In this document: positions 12,060 through 24,814 of the stretch, piece after piece
Numbering within the stretch: the first letter of the stretch is position 1
How the letters are laid out: each line of letters starts with the position of its first letter
Assembly (NCBI GenBank): GCA_016946835.1
Contig: JACVTC010000081.1
Location: 157,501 to 219,500 of the forward strand
Direction: 5' to 3'
Origin: Neocallimastix lanati (nom. inval.)
Lineage: Eukaryota > Neocallimastigomycota > Neocallimastigomycetes > Neocallimastigales > Neocallimastigaceae
Length of the DNA stretch: 62,000 bases
Position numbers and translations under genes: made by a program
Notes under the pieces: model-generated
Seen by the model: only the letters and a program-made list of their open reading frames with translations
Database searches by the model: none
What the model was told of the DNA's origin: nothing

Positions 12060-13850
12060 CTAGAAAAGAAGGTTGATGTAATAGAAAAATTGGATAATCC
12101 CTCTAATGTTAAGTAAACTTCTAGAATAATATACTACTGGATGTAAATTATTATCTTTATCCCTTTGAGATAGAACAGTACTAATAGCATAATTACTTGC
12201 ATCACATTCTACTATAAAAGGTTTTGTAATATCAGGATGGAGTAGAATTAGAGAAGTAATTAATCTTTTCTTTAATTCTTTAAAAGTATTTTCACATTCA
12301 TTTGTCCACAAAATTTTAATATTTTTCCATGTTAAATTATGTAAAGGTTTTGCAATCTTTACAAAATCTTTAACAAATCTTCTATAGTAATTGCATAAGC
12401 CAATAAATCTTTGAATTTCTTTTAAATTTTCTGGCCTTAGTTACTCTTCTATAAATTTAATTTTCTTTAGGTCAGTAGATACACCATCACCAGATAAAAT
12501 GTAACCTAAAAATTCAACTTTATTCTGGTCAAATTCATATTTTTCTATTTTGCATATAAATTATTATTAATTAAAGTTTAAAGGACATTTCTGATTTGAT
12601 TATGATGCTCCTCCAAATATTTGGAATAAATTAAAATATCTTATAAATATAAGATCACATTTTTCCAAGTACGGTCTAAGAATAGAGTTAATAAATGATT
12701 GAAAGGTGGCAGGTGCATTTTTTAACCCAAACGGTATAACTAAATATTCATAATTTTTGGAGATATTTTTTTTGAATAATTTTTTGTTCTATTTTTTGAA
12801 AAATTTTTACAATAAAATTTTTTTTTTTATTTTTCTTTTCAAAAAGTTTAAATAAAAATTATCTCCTTTATTTTTCATAGATTTATTTATATTTTTATTT
12901 GAAAAGTTATATTTTAAACAAGAATATAAAATATTTTTTTTATAATTAAATGTATTTTGAATTTTCTAATAAACTGATTACCAAAAAGTAAATCAGTAGG
13001 AATACAACTTGAAATTAAGAATTTTTCTTTAAAATCTTGAAAATAAAATTTATTATTTTTAAAAAATAATAATATGAAAATTTAGCCAAACAACTTGATC
13101 TAATTTGGTAGTTCTTCCTGAAATACCTTTGACTAGGATTTTATTTTTTGTTTTTTTGAATATTTAATGTTAATTTATTTACTAATTTTTCTGTAATAAA
13201 ATTGAAAAAAAAATCCTGAAAGTAGATGGTAGATTTGATTAATTGATTAAATCAAGTTTATGAAAATTTTAATAAATTGTTTTTAAATTTTTTGATGTTC
13301 TGGACTCCTTTTGAAGTCCGCCTTTTAGTTTTTTTGGTTATTATTTTGATTGTTATTATTGTTATTACTATTAAAATTAATTATTACTAGTTTTATTTTT
13401 AGTATAATAAATATTATTATTATAATTCTTGTTATTATTTATGTGTGGGATTGTATGTTTCTTTTTCAAATTTTTAGTAACATTATTATTTCTTAATTGA
13501 TTTTTACTTTTAATATTATTTTAAAATAAGATACACTTGGTTTAAATATCACCAATCTTAGTAGGGAATTCTTCCATTTTTTCTATTTCTTCTTGAAACT
13601 TTGGGTGAAGTCTACTATAGAAAAATAAAACTAAAGCATCTTCATTCCAAGGCAGACCAGTAGTTAACGTTCTAAACTTTTCTATATAATTATTTATTTT
13701 TCTGTACGAATGTTTTAATTTTACTAATTGGATTTTAGCCAGTTTTTTACTTGTAACATTAGAATATTCTATTTTGATATTTAATTTTATCATTTTTTCA
13801 ATAAGATTCTTTTTCTGGAAATAAATTTCAATTTTTAGAACTTTTATCAA
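12060..13850 (-). pseudogene. Ty3/gypsy retrotransposon relic (gag, protease, RT, RNase H)
   Basis: From right to left on the minus strand. A gag-like frame (13850-13542) contains the YIEKFRTL, PWNEDALVLFF and L-H-P-K-F-Q-E-E-I pattern of Ty3 gag. A decayed protease region spans about 13200-12900. The RT fragment (about 12760-12340) has [13 protein letters not shown], followed by FLGYILSG and the connecting NYYRRFVKDF. The RNase H start (12311-12060) has WTNECENTFKELKK, ECDASNYAIS and VVYYSR. Many stops and frameshifts are present and the integrase is missing. The [12 protein letters not shown] and DASNYAI motifs are specific to Ty3/gypsy and not to the copia elements on its left. Confidence 0.88.
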
Positions 13851-14084
13851 TTTTTCAAAAAATATAAATAAGAGTGAATTTTGTTAATAAAAATTTTTTA
13901 CTTCGTGCTATTATTAATTAGCTAATAAGTAATTTGGAATATTACAATAACTAATTAATAATAAAAAAATTAATAATAATAATATTTTATATTTTAATAA
14001 ATTAATAAAACAAATTATAATAAAACAAATTACTATAGCTGAAAATAGTATTCGTTTATATAGAATAAGAATATGAGGATTCTT

Positions 14085-16035
14085 AAGAAATCCTTATGGA
14101 ATAAAGTCCTTTTCTAATTTTATTATTCATTCTCTGTTTGATCGGCTTCAATTCTAAATCATTTGAAAACGGTACCCCTAAGTAGGTATAGTAATTCGTT
14201 TTAGATAACTCTTGAATGATAAAATATAGTGTTACTATTATTAAGAAATCTTGAAACTATTCCTCGTACTTCTAAACTGGCACATTTATTGATACCAAAT
14301 TTCATTTCATTATTTCTAGCCCATTTATTGTCAAAATTTAAAAATTTCTTAAGTTCAGATCATATTAGAACACATAAAAATATTATCTAAAGAAAGACTT
14401 CTACAACAACTTATATAACCAATAGAGATTCCATATTTATCACAATTATTAAAAATATCATTAATGAACAATTTAAATAAATAGGTGTTCGTAATGATTG
14501 TTCCCTTGACGAACACCTTTCTTAATACTAAATGATTCCGATAATTGTCCATCAACCCTTACACAAGCCTTGGAAGACAAGTATAAAATTTCAATAAATT
14601 TATAGCACTTAACCTTTAATACCTAAGTGATGAATCTTCATTAATACATTATATATGGGAACAGAGTTATACGCTTTTTTAAGATCCAAAAAAATCAAGG
14701 TAAGTATCCTTATTTTCATATTTTCTTCTCTGACATACAATTCTTAATGAAGTGTAAATACTTATATATTCTTCTCGAATACGAAATTCATATTGTTCAG
14801 TTCTTTTATAAATCCTTTATCAATTCCATATTTAGAGATTCTATTAGATATGATTTTTGCTTTAATTTTTAATATATTATTGATAAGAGAGATGACTCAG
14901 TAGTAATTACAATTTAATAGATCGCCCTTTTTATGAATAGAAACTATCCATTCGTTATTCCATGAGTTTTGGAAATCACCATTCTAAATACGATTGATTA
15001 AGGCTTTGAGACATTTAAAGCCAGATGAAATATTACTATTATTTTCATTTGATTCTTCTGAATCATTTTTACCAGGAATCAAATCTTTGAAGAATTCCAT
15101 TACAATACCATCAGGACCACAAGTTTTAGAGTTAGGAGTAGATGAGATTTCTTCGCTAATTTCTTCATCTTGATTAATTTCCCATTTTTTACTGTTTTGG
15201 ATTTACAAAGTTCATAAGAACATCAGAATCTTTCCTGAAATCTTTAGAAAGACTATGACTTGAAGAATCCAACCCTTGAAATTTATAGTGAAAATACCAA
15301 GCTATTAATTTTTCATCTGGAGAAGATAATAATTTATTGTTATTTTCTTTAATAAGACGAGAGAGTGTGATTAATTGATTATTTATTTTTACATTCTTTT
15401 TTATCAATTTAAATGCTATTCTTCCATAATTCTTAAGAGCTAACAAACATCAGATTTTAATCCAAAATAAGTATTCTTTTTTTCTTCTTAAATTCAGTAC
15501 ATTTTTTATGAAGTGATTCACATAATCTATTATACGAGTCAATAATTTTAACAAATTCATATGTAAATTTATAGTGCTTAATTTATTTATTTTTTAAATA
15601 CTTTTACTTTTTGAAGACAATAAATTTTACAAGATATTTTAAACATCACTTTTCTGATTTTAGTTAACGATGTAATCAATAGATCTTTAGAGATGGAATT
15701 AGTAGTGTTGATGAACTTTTCAACTATACATTATTCCGAAAATTCTCCATTATCCAATATTTCAGTAAAAATAACAAATTAATTGTTATCACAAATTTCT
15801 TTCTTAAGTTCAAGACATTTATACTTATACCACCTAACAAATTTTTTTGGTAACAAAAATTATTTATCAATAGTAGTTTTCTTCAATAAACTACGAGAAA
15901 TTTATGATCAGATACAGAAGGAAATTCAACAAAAAAAAGCACTTGATATTTTTTCCAGTATACTTGAATTGATTAATGTATAATCAATATCTGATGAATA
16001 TCTACCTCTAGTCCATAAAATTGTTGAATTCATCG
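14085..16035 (-). pseudogene. LINE (non-LTR) ORF relic: endonuclease end to reverse transcriptase
   Basis: On the minus strand, the C-terminal end of an APE-type endonuclease (about 16035-15850; a DID-Y and SDHK motif) leads through a linker (15735-15450) into a reverse transcriptase. The RT shows TCGPDGIVMEFFKDLIP (about 15110), WIVSIHKKGD (14950), FLDLKKAYNSVP (14680) and a GVRQG-type motif followed by LFINDIF (14530-14450), then NEMKFGINKC (14310) and YLGV-type residues (14180). The FADD/FVDD box is not readable. Stops and frameshifts occur throughout. The element matches the endonuclease relic at 39.3-40.8 kb, so both are one LINE family. Confidence 0.85.
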
Positions 16036-16605
16036 ATGATAACACCACGTCCATTATTGCGAGTAATAATTTCAGTATTAGTGTTATCAATCGAATCTGT
16101 ATCAGTTTTTGGCAACGGTAGATTCAATGGAATACCATTTCATTATCAATTTAAAAGATCAACAAATTAATGGTATTACGTTTGTTAGAAACTTCGCAAT
16201 TCCCACAAAATATGAAACAGTCGAAGAAGTTGAACTTCGTTTAAAAATATTGTCAACTAATTGTCTTTGTTCTACATCATTAACTTTAATTTTTGAAAAT
16301 ATTGAACACCCACTAAGAAGAGCACTCAATATAAAATAATATATATTATTAACATAATCCTTTTCTGAATCTAAAGAAACATCCAAAGATTTTTATTCAA
16401 TTATCATTGCATAGTTCAAAAGGAGATCATCTAAAAAGGTAAAGATTTATTTCTATAATTTTCCAATTCTTTACAGGAAAAGATCCATTGAGAGAAGCTA
16501 GATACACTATCACCACAGTATGGACAACATTTAGGGCATATTCTGAGACTAATTTTCGTTTAATGGAAATACCAATGTTAAATTAAAGCCACATCTAATT
16601 TGAGA
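16036..16605 (-). pseudogene. LINE C-terminal (zinc-like) fragment
   Basis: Encodes the C-terminal end of the same LINE protein as 36762-37805: CPKCCPYCGDS with a downstream C-K-E-L-E (Cys-rich motif of LINE C-termini), then SYFVGIAKFLTNVIP and a final GVIIDEFNNF. Frames are broken. Its end abuts the endonuclease part of the next LINE copy at about 16035, so two LINE pieces are joined head to tail in the same orientation. Confidence 0.8.
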
Positions 16606-17316
16606 AAACCAAAAGAATTCTAATTGATACTTAGGATATTAAAATATTATAAATTAATTAATTTATAATATTTTTATTATAAAAATACAAAAAAAAAAAA
16701 AAAAAAAAAAAATAAAAAATAAAAAATAAAAAATAAAAAATTTTGATATATATTTTTTTTCATAAAATACTAAATAATAATATATTTTGTTAAATGGTTC
16801 AATGTAATAAAAATAAAATATAAAATTTTTATTATATTTTTTATAGCGGTCAGTTATATGCTTACTTTATTAAATAAATGTAAAATATTTCATATTTATT
16901 TTTATTATTTTGTTTTTATTATTTTTATTTATTTATTTATTTATTTATTATTTGTTTAATTTTTTATTTTTAAACATATATATTATTACTTTTATCAATA
17001 TATATGTTTTTAATTAATATTTATAATTGTCAAATTATTTCGTTATTTATAATATTTATATTAATTTTAAGTATATATTATTTTTTTATTCATCTCTAGT
17101 TATAAATAATTATATCAATTAATAAATTGTAATAAATTATGTTTATTATTTAAAAAGATGAATGATATTAAATTAAAAAAAAATAATATATACAACTTTT
17201 TTTTTTTATTATTATTATTTATTTTAAAGTAATTTTTTTACTTTTAAAATGTTAAAAAAAAAAAATTATTTATAATAATCCAATTACAAAAGATAATATT
17301 AATAAAATTATTTTAC
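16606..17316. other. AT-rich intergenic DNA downstream of the CotH gene
   Basis: Homopolymer A run (about 16689-16712), short taaaaaa and ttatttat repeats. No gene, RNA or transposon piece recognised. The 3' UTR and poly(A) site of the CotH gene should lie just left of 17317. Confidence 0.6.
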
Positions 17317-20120
17317 TTAATTGCAATCTCCAAATTCACTTTGACATCCAGTACCACAGTATTCTACAGTTTGACCACAATAACCGTACTTACTACAACA
17401 GTAACCATCCATACAAACAGCAACATTATCCCCACATTTACCATCACTTACTGGAAGATCAGTTCTCTTAGTACTTTTACATTCACCAAATTCACTTTGA
17501 CAACCAGCACCGCAATGATTGGCACTATTATCACAATAACCATATTTACTACAACATAAACCTGGCGCACAACGACCAACTCCTTCACCACATCTGTAAG
17601 TACTTATTGGAAGATCGGTTGCTTTTGAAATAATTGTAGTGGTAGTGGTGGAAGTATTGCCTGTACATTCACCAAATTCACTTTGACAACCCTTACCACA
17701 ATATTCCTCATTGCTACCACAATAGCCATATTGACTGCAACATAAACCTGGAGCACAATGAGCAACACCTGCACCACATTTAGAAGTACTTATTGGAAGA
17801 TCGGTTGCTTTTGAAGTAATTGTAGTAGTAGTGGTAAAAGTGGTATTGATGGAAATATTACTTGCACATTCACCAAATTCATTTTGACAACCAGCACCGC
17901 AATGATCGGCACTATTATCACAATAACCATATTTACTACAACATAAACCTGGAGCACAACGACCAACTCCTGCACCACATTTGTAAGTACTTATTGGAAG
18001 ATCGGTTGCTTTTGAAGTAAAAGTAGTGCTAGTAGTTTTAATGATAGTGGTGGTGGATTTTCCTGATTCTTTCTTTACCGTTTCCCTTGGTGTTTCATAG
18101 TAACCAAGAGAAGCATTTGGTATAGATGGAACAGAAATACCAAGCTGAGAAGCAACAATTTTACTTCTATTAATAATCCAACCTTTAATTGGACATGGGT
18201 ATGGAGAAGTAGAAGTACTAGAAATTTGAGTTTCAAAATCTTTACTTGTGTAATGACATCTGTATAAAGTGTGATAAGTACATTTATTTTGTCTTTCACA
18301 TTCATAGTCCCATAAAGCATCTTCTTTAAGTAATTCAGCAAAGGAATCAATACGTGGACCAATTGCATTAATATTAAAACAGGTTTCCAGCATTCTCTTA
18401 AGAACATTTTTTAAATAATTTTCATTATTAGAAATTTTTCTAAAATTTTCAATAATTGGTCTGGAAGAAGGAATTTCATCATTTAATTTGGTGACATAAT
18501 TATCAATTGAAGTTTTTAAAGCAGTGGATGGAGAACCGTGACCAAACGATTGATCGAAATCACTATCAATGAAATACCACATATTTTTAGAAGTATTCTT
18601 GTAAATGAAAAAGTTACCTGGTCTAATCCAGAAGTTGTCAGAGGCATAACCAAGGAATTCCATAGCCATTGCTTTCAAGAAATTTTCAATATCGAAATTA
18701 ATTTTCTTAGTTGACTTGTACTTATCAAGATCCTTTAAGAATGGAACTAAAATTTCTTTAACCTTTTTTTTACTATCAACGTTTTTTTCTTCACCCTTAT
18801 ATTCATAAATGTCGTATTTGTTACTAGAATCACCATAGTAGACTAAATCACCAACACTTCCACCACTTGGATAGTAATCTGCCTTGAAGACATGATTTGG
18901 TTCGGTAGACTTTTCACCTTCATTAAAACTATCCTTAAGGAAATCATCACCAGTGTAGCTATCACTCATAAGGAATAAACCAATGGCCTTCTTATTAATG
19001 AAAACACGAGTAAATTTACTTTGAGCGGATGGAACACCAAGTGAACTTAACATATCGAGATAAGTTTTTTCTCTAACGAAAGAGGCATCAACTAATTCAG
19101 CTCTTAGTTTTACACTGGAACGACCAAATAATTTACTACCATCATCAGTCTTAAGACCAGAAAGTTTGTAACTAAGCTTTTCGTAGTAAATAGTAGATTG
19201 ACCACTAATTCCAATTTTTGCATTATTGAAAACTCTAATATTGTATGGACTAACATATATAACCTTGGCTGGGAGTTTGGTTTCATCTCGTGGATTTTCA
19301 TAGATAGCATCTAATTCACTTTGTGAAACTTCAACAAGAATAGTAGAAACAAAGGTATCTATTTATTTATTTATTTATTTGTTAATATTATTATGAAAAA
19401 TTAAATATTTATATATTTTTTAAACATTTATTTATTGATAGATTGATATTAATTGATTGATTTATAGTATTATATATTTTAATAATAATAATTTTTTTTT
19501 TATTCAATAATTATATACCATCAAAAAGTTTAGATTTTTTGTATCCATCAAAAGTTTCAAAAGCTTTTGGTAAAAGTGGGTGTTCTTTGACAGTATATTT
19601 CCTATCAAAAAAATCATTTAAAGTGATATCACTTGTAGCCTTACGAGAGAATGATTCTTCCCTATCATTTAAAGCATAATGATACTTTACTGGAGCGTTA
19701 ACATTAATGGTAGCAGTATAGATTGGGTATTGTTCAAGTTTCATTACATATTTCTTATCATTAACAACAACAGTAGGAGTACCTGATATGGCAACAACCT
19801 TAAAAGTAACTAATATATCATATTTTTTATTAAAAAAAGAAAAAGAAAAAAAATTAAAATTTACATTTATAATTATATTCAATTAAATTTCTTATATTAA
19901 AATATATATATATATATATTAATTTTATACATTATTTACAAATACTTTTTATTTTATTTTACTTTATTTTATTTTATAATTTCATATTATAACATTTTAA
20001 TTAAAATCATTATAGAAAATAATAAATTTATATATTCTAACAATATTACTAACCTTTAGATTGAACAAGAAGGGCATAAACTACTAATAAAATAGCAGAA
20101 ATAAAATTGAAACACTTCAT
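17317..20120 (-). CDS. Secreted CotH-kinase protein with four C-terminal CBM18 domains (three exons)
   Basis: Spliced as complement of 17317-19358, 19519-19809 and 20054-20120 (799 aa). Introns of 160 and 244 bases have GT-AG ends, and the phases join exactly. Exon 1 encodes a signal peptide (MKCFNFISAILLVVYALLVQ). A beta-rich N-terminal part (residues 23-120) leads into a CotH kinase-like domain (about 125-480). That domain shows ASDNFWIRPGNFFIYKN (358-374) and the metal-binding-like WYFIDSDFDQSFG (380-392), typical of the spore-coat CotH fold. After Ser/Thr-rich linkers come four hevein-type CBM18 modules (about 579-618, 646-684, 709-746, 760-799), each with eight Cys and the CCSKYGYC core. 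CotH proteins of anaerobic fungi often carry cellulosomal dockerins; here chitin-binding modules take that place. It likely acts outside the cell or at the wall. The substrate is unknown. Confidence 0.92.
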
Positions 20121-20130
20121 TTTAATTTTA

Positions 20131-20137
20131 TTATTAA

Positions 20138-20194
<57 letters not shown>
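20131..20194. repeat. (ATT)n microsatellite upstream of CotH gene
   Basis: About 20 trinucleotide copies starting 10 bases upstream of the CotH start codon, so it lies in the 5' UTR or core promoter. Length change here could affect expression. Confidence 0.85.
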
Positions 20195-20195
<1 letters not shown>

Positions 20196-20197
20196 TA

Positions 20198-20510
20198 ATA
20201 TATTTTATTTATTTATTTAATTTTTATTTATATTTTATTATTTTTATCTATTTTATTTATTTATTTAATTTTTATTTATATTTTATTATTTTTATCTATT
20301 TTATTTATTTATTTAATTTTTATTTATATTTTATTATTTTTATCTATTTTATTTATTTATTTAATTTTTATTTATATTTTATTATTATTATCTATTTTAT
20401 TTATTTATTTAATTTTTATTTATATTTTATTATTATTATCTATTTTATTTATTTATTTAATTTTTATTTATATTTTATTATTTTTATCTAATTTTTTTAT
20501 TTTTGTTAAA
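20198..20510. repeat. 48-bp tandem repeat upstream of CotH gene
   Basis: The motif atcta recurs at 20246, 20294, 20342, 20390, 20438 and 20486, exactly 48 bases apart. The unit is composed of tctattttatttatttattt followed by aatttttatttatattttat. Units differ only at an attattatt/attattttt position. It occupies the promoter-distal side of the CotH gene. Confidence 0.88.
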
Positions 20511-21196
20511 GTATTTTTACATTAATATATATGTATATTTTTATATTTAAAATAAAATTTTTTATTAAGTAAAAAAGTTTCCTTTTTTTTATTTTATCTA
20601 ATTTATTAAAGAACTTTTAATAAATGTGTTTATAAAATTTTATTTTAAATAAGTTTTTTTTTTTTAATATCATTATTTTATATAAAATAATTAAAAAAAA
20701 ATTATTATTTTAAATATTAAAAGTATAAAGAAATATAAGATGAACAATCTTCATTTTATATGATTTTCTTTAATTTCTTTATAATTAATTATTATTAATT
20801 ATTATTAATTATTATTAATTATTATTAATTATTATTAATTATTATTGAAAAATTAATAAAAGTTATAATATGGAAAAATTTAAATGAATAATACAAAAAA
20901 AAAAAAAAAAAAAAAAAAAATTATTTTAAAAAAAAAATTGTTTTTGTGTAACCTATTAAATTTTATTTATTATATTTTCATTTTATAATAATTAATTTAA
21001 TTTTGAATAAAAAATTTTAAAGTATAATTATTATAATTCCATAACTCAAATGTAATATTAATTAAAAATTCTTTTTAACGTTTTAAAGCCAAACTATTCT
21101 AAAAATATTCTATAAAAAGAATAAATTTAAAAATTAGTAAACTGAATGAATTAATTAATTAAATAATAATAATAAATATTAACTAATTAAAATATA
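20511..21196. other. AT-rich intergenic DNA with a 10-bp tandem repeat
   Basis: Contains attattaatt repeated about six times (20783-20845), an A run near 20895-20920, and otherwise unstructured AT-rich sequence. No gene seen. Confidence 0.6.
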
Positions 21197-21300
21197 ATAA
21201 TATTAATTACATTTTAAAAATGCTATTATATGTAGTGGCTCATTAAAATATTTTATATCAAACTAATACAAATGTTATTTTTTATTTTTTTTTTTTTAAT
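21197..21300. repeat. Outer left piece of inverted repeat
   Basis: About 100 bases (taatattaattacattttaa, then tatgtagtggc) recur in reverse complement at 29745-29870. This places matching sequence on both sides of the 9xCBM18 gene. Confidence 0.7.
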
Positions 21301-21504
21301 ATGGTTAGATATTAAAATATTTTTTATATGAATTTATTGTATACAAAAAAAAATGTATGAAAAATAAATATTTCATATTTTTGCAAAAAAAAAAAAAAAA
21401 AAAGTATTACATGTATAAATGCTAAATATTATTGGTTTAAAGGTAATATAATTGGATTAAGAGTCATAAACTAATATAACAATGATGAAGTATTCAGATT
21501 CGGT

Positions 21505-21640
21505 ATCTCTTATTGAGAAAGTTATATAGTTTATTTATGAAATTTATTAATATAATTTTATTTATTCATATATATTTATTTTATAATTTATATTTATTTT
21601 ATAATTTATATTTATTTGATTAATTAAATACTAAATTTTG
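21505..21640. repeat. Copy of module block without the SINE-like insertion
   Basis: Contains ttattgagaaagttatatag, atttattaatataattttat and ends attaaatactaaatttt. The same blocks flank the SINE-like element at 43331-43535 and 53036-53240, so this looks like a related site lacking the insertion. Confidence 0.6.
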
Positions 21641-21850
21641 AGTATGAGGCAATTCGAAAAACTTCATTTTTTTAAAGTTTTATTTCTCAAAATTTTTTGT
21701 ACTCATTTCGAAAAATTTCATTTCTAAAATGTTTCATTTCGCAAAATTTTTTGTACTCATTTCGAAAAATTTCATTTTGGAAAAGTTTCATTTCACAAAA
21801 TTTTTTGTACTCATTTCGAAAAGTTTCATTTCTCAAAATTTTTTAAAAAG
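21640..21850. repeat. 54-bp tandem repeat with gtactcatttcg motif
   Basis: The string gtactcatttcgaaaa recurs with its first base at 21699, 21753 and 21807 (54-base spacing), with partial units on both sides. Single related pieces (catttctcaaaatttcattt) occur at 23785-23850 and weaker ones near 44160 and 45830. No coding content. Confidence 0.8.
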
Positions 21851-23639
21851 TTAATAAATAAATAAATTAATAATAAAACAAATAAATAATATATATATAT
21901 TTTAAATAAATAATAAAAACTTTAATTATTAATAAATTTTATTTAATAATAATTACATAAAAATAAATTAATAAATGAATGTGGTGCATTTCGCCAATTT
22001 TATAATACAAATTTTTAATACGTCATTTATTTTTAATGGCTTGAAAAATTTTTTGTTAAATCATAAACAATTTTAATACAATTATATGTAAAAAAAATAA
22101 ATGTATAAATAAATAAACAAATAAATAAATAAATAAAGAATGTAATAAGTATATAAAATAAAATAAATAGTAGAATATGAATATAAAGTACGGATTGAAT
22201 AAAATAAAATAAATTAAATTAAAATAAAATAAAGATAAATTAAATGAACTTGAACATTTACCATATTATGATTATCAAAGAAAAATAAGAGGAATTTGGA
22301 AAATAAAAAAATGAAATCAGTGTCTTAATTGAACGCTACAAAAATATTGAAACCAAGTTAATTGATGCTAAATATAATAGAAATAATACTATTAATTTGT
22401 GGTTTGATTGTTTAACTGATTTAAATAATATAATATAAATATTATTTTATAATAAATAATTAAGAAATGAGGAATAATCAGAATTCTGTCATTCAAAAAT
22501 TAAATTTATAAAGCTTATTAAATTTATACAATTTAAATAAATATCCAAATACGTCTCTATAATTAATAATTTTATCATTATATTTATTATTTTTTTTTAG
22601 TAACATTTAAACAAAAAAATTATTATTAATAATATTTATATTTTTAATAATATTTATATTTTTAATAAAATTTATATTTTTATGTAATTTTTTTATTAAT
22701 ATCATTTAAATAAAAGAATTAAAATCATAAAATCTAACCATTATATGATTTATTTAATTATTCACTTAATAATTAATTTAAATAACAAAATAATACAATA
22801 AAATAATATTATGTAGCATACTATAGCTATAACCACATATCTATATATCACGTGAAAATTGGTGTAATGCAACCTCTCCTTAATAAATCATTTGAAAATA
22901 CGTGATATATTTTAAACGTGATTAAATATAACGTGATAAAAATAAAATTATGTAAAGACATAAAATTATACAAGAACATAAAAATTAATGTAAACATAAA
23001 ATTTATAACATAAATTTTATGTTATGTTAAAATTGAAATAATTTATAAATTTCTATTTATTATTTTTATATTATTTTATATTTATACTTATTTAATTATA
23101 TTTTTAATTACTTATATAATTATTATTTTATATTGATATTTTATATTTTATTATTTATAATAAATTTCTGATATTATTATTATTTTATGAATAATACTTT
23201 ATTTTAATATTTTACTTTAATATATATTTTATTTTATAATTTAATATGAAATACTTCAAATACTTTATAGTTATCATTAAAATTAATTAAATAGTCTATT
23301 ATGAAGTAAAAATATACAAATTATAATAATTCTTTATAATTATTCTTTACAATGTTTTATGCCAATTTACTTATAATTTCTTTATATTTTCAAATGAATA
23401 ATTAATACATATATTAAATGAATTACAATTACTTTTAAATAATAAATATATAAAATCTATATAAAATAAATTACATAAATAAAACTTCTCCCAAGAAGAG
23501 ATATTCGAAAATTCGTAATTTTCAAATAATATAAATATTAAGAAAAAAAAATTTTAAATAAATAAATTTATTTATAGATTAAATTTTTCATTAATAGTGT
23601 AATACTATAATAATATATTATTTTTTAATTAATTTAATT
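21851..23639. other. AT-rich intergenic DNA with dispersed-repeat pieces
   Basis: No intact gene. 22890-23050 (cgtgat motifs, aattatgtaaagacataaaa) recurs near 53755-53920. A short frame at 22225-22300 reads as an ordinary-looking peptide (ELEHLPYYDYQRKIRGIW) before stops, perhaps a relic of an unidentified gene. Confidence 0.55.
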
Positions 23640-24590
23640 AAATAAATTAAAAAAAAAAAAATTAAATTAAAAATATATAAATAAGAATTTACTTAGCAGT
23701 AAAATCATCCATAATCTAAAAAAAAAAAAAAAAGAATATTACACAATTTTAATATTTAATTTTTGTTTATTCTTGTGGATGAGTGTGTGGCATTTCTCAA
23801 AATTTCATTTCAGAAAAAGTTTCATTTCTCAAAATTTTTTGTGTCATTTAACAAAATTTTAATAAATAGATAAATAAATAATAAAATAAATAAATAAAAA
23901 TTTATAAATTATAAATAATTAATAAATTTTTTTATTTTATTATATTATATTTTATTTATTGGATAAAAAAAAAAAAGTTAATAATTTTTAATATAATAAT
24001 AAAAAATAAAAAGTTTTATAATTAATAGTAAAAAATAAAATAAAAATAATAAAAAAAAAAAGGAACAAATGATAAAAACAAAAATAAAAAGATTGATAAT
24101 AAAATATAAAAAATAATATAATTAAAAATGAAAATAATGTAATTAAAAATAATTTAACAATTTAACTTTTAATACAAAAATTATTCTTTAAAAAGGATAT
24201 AAAAAAAATCTGTATTTTTTTATATTATATTTACTTATAATTTTTTATATTCTATAAATTAAATAATTTTATTTTAATATTCTTTTTTTTTAAAAAAAAT
24301 TTAATGAAACATATATAAATGAATTAAAAATAAATTACAAATACATATTTTTTTTTATTATATTATTAAAACTGATACATAGAGTATTCTTTTTTTTCGT
24401 AAAACTAATTACTTTTTTTTTTTTTGACTTTTTTCACTTTTTTATAATAGAAGAATTTATTTATTTTATTTATTTTTCAAATCTAATTATACCAGAATTG
24501 TATTTATCATTTGATTCCGTATCATATCCTCTACTCCAAGGAGAAGAAGTTTGCGTTATCCTTTCAAATTATAATTGATGTTAAAAATTT
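23640..24590 (-). repeat. Left arm of degenerate inverted repeat (dispersed module R)
   Basis: Reverse complement of sequence at 28590-29590. Matching blocks include acttctccttggagtagagg (24525-24560 here), ttttacgaaaaaaagaatac, tatgtatttgtaatttattt and attatggatgattttactgc (23690-23725). The same module occurs forward near 42385-43150 and 52095-52870. The middle of the arm is diverged. Confidence 0.78.
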
Positions 24591-24814
24591 TATATTTAAT
24601 AATTAAATTTTTTTTTTTTTTTTATTTTTGAAAATTTTAATAATATATTGTAATATAAAAATAAATAATTAAATTTTATTATTTATTATTAAAATTTTAA
24701 ATAAGAATAGATTTATTTCTTTTTTTTTTTTATTTTTTATTTATAATTATCGAAAAGGATACACAGAATTAAGTTGGATAATTAAAACATTAAAATTTAT
24801 GAATTTTTTTTTTA

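Noticed and set aside
20783-20845. CRISPR-like regularly spaced repeats
   Set aside because: Units are directly adjacent without unique spacers; the same holds for the 42-, 48-, 54- and 57-bp arrays, and the genome is eukaryotic.
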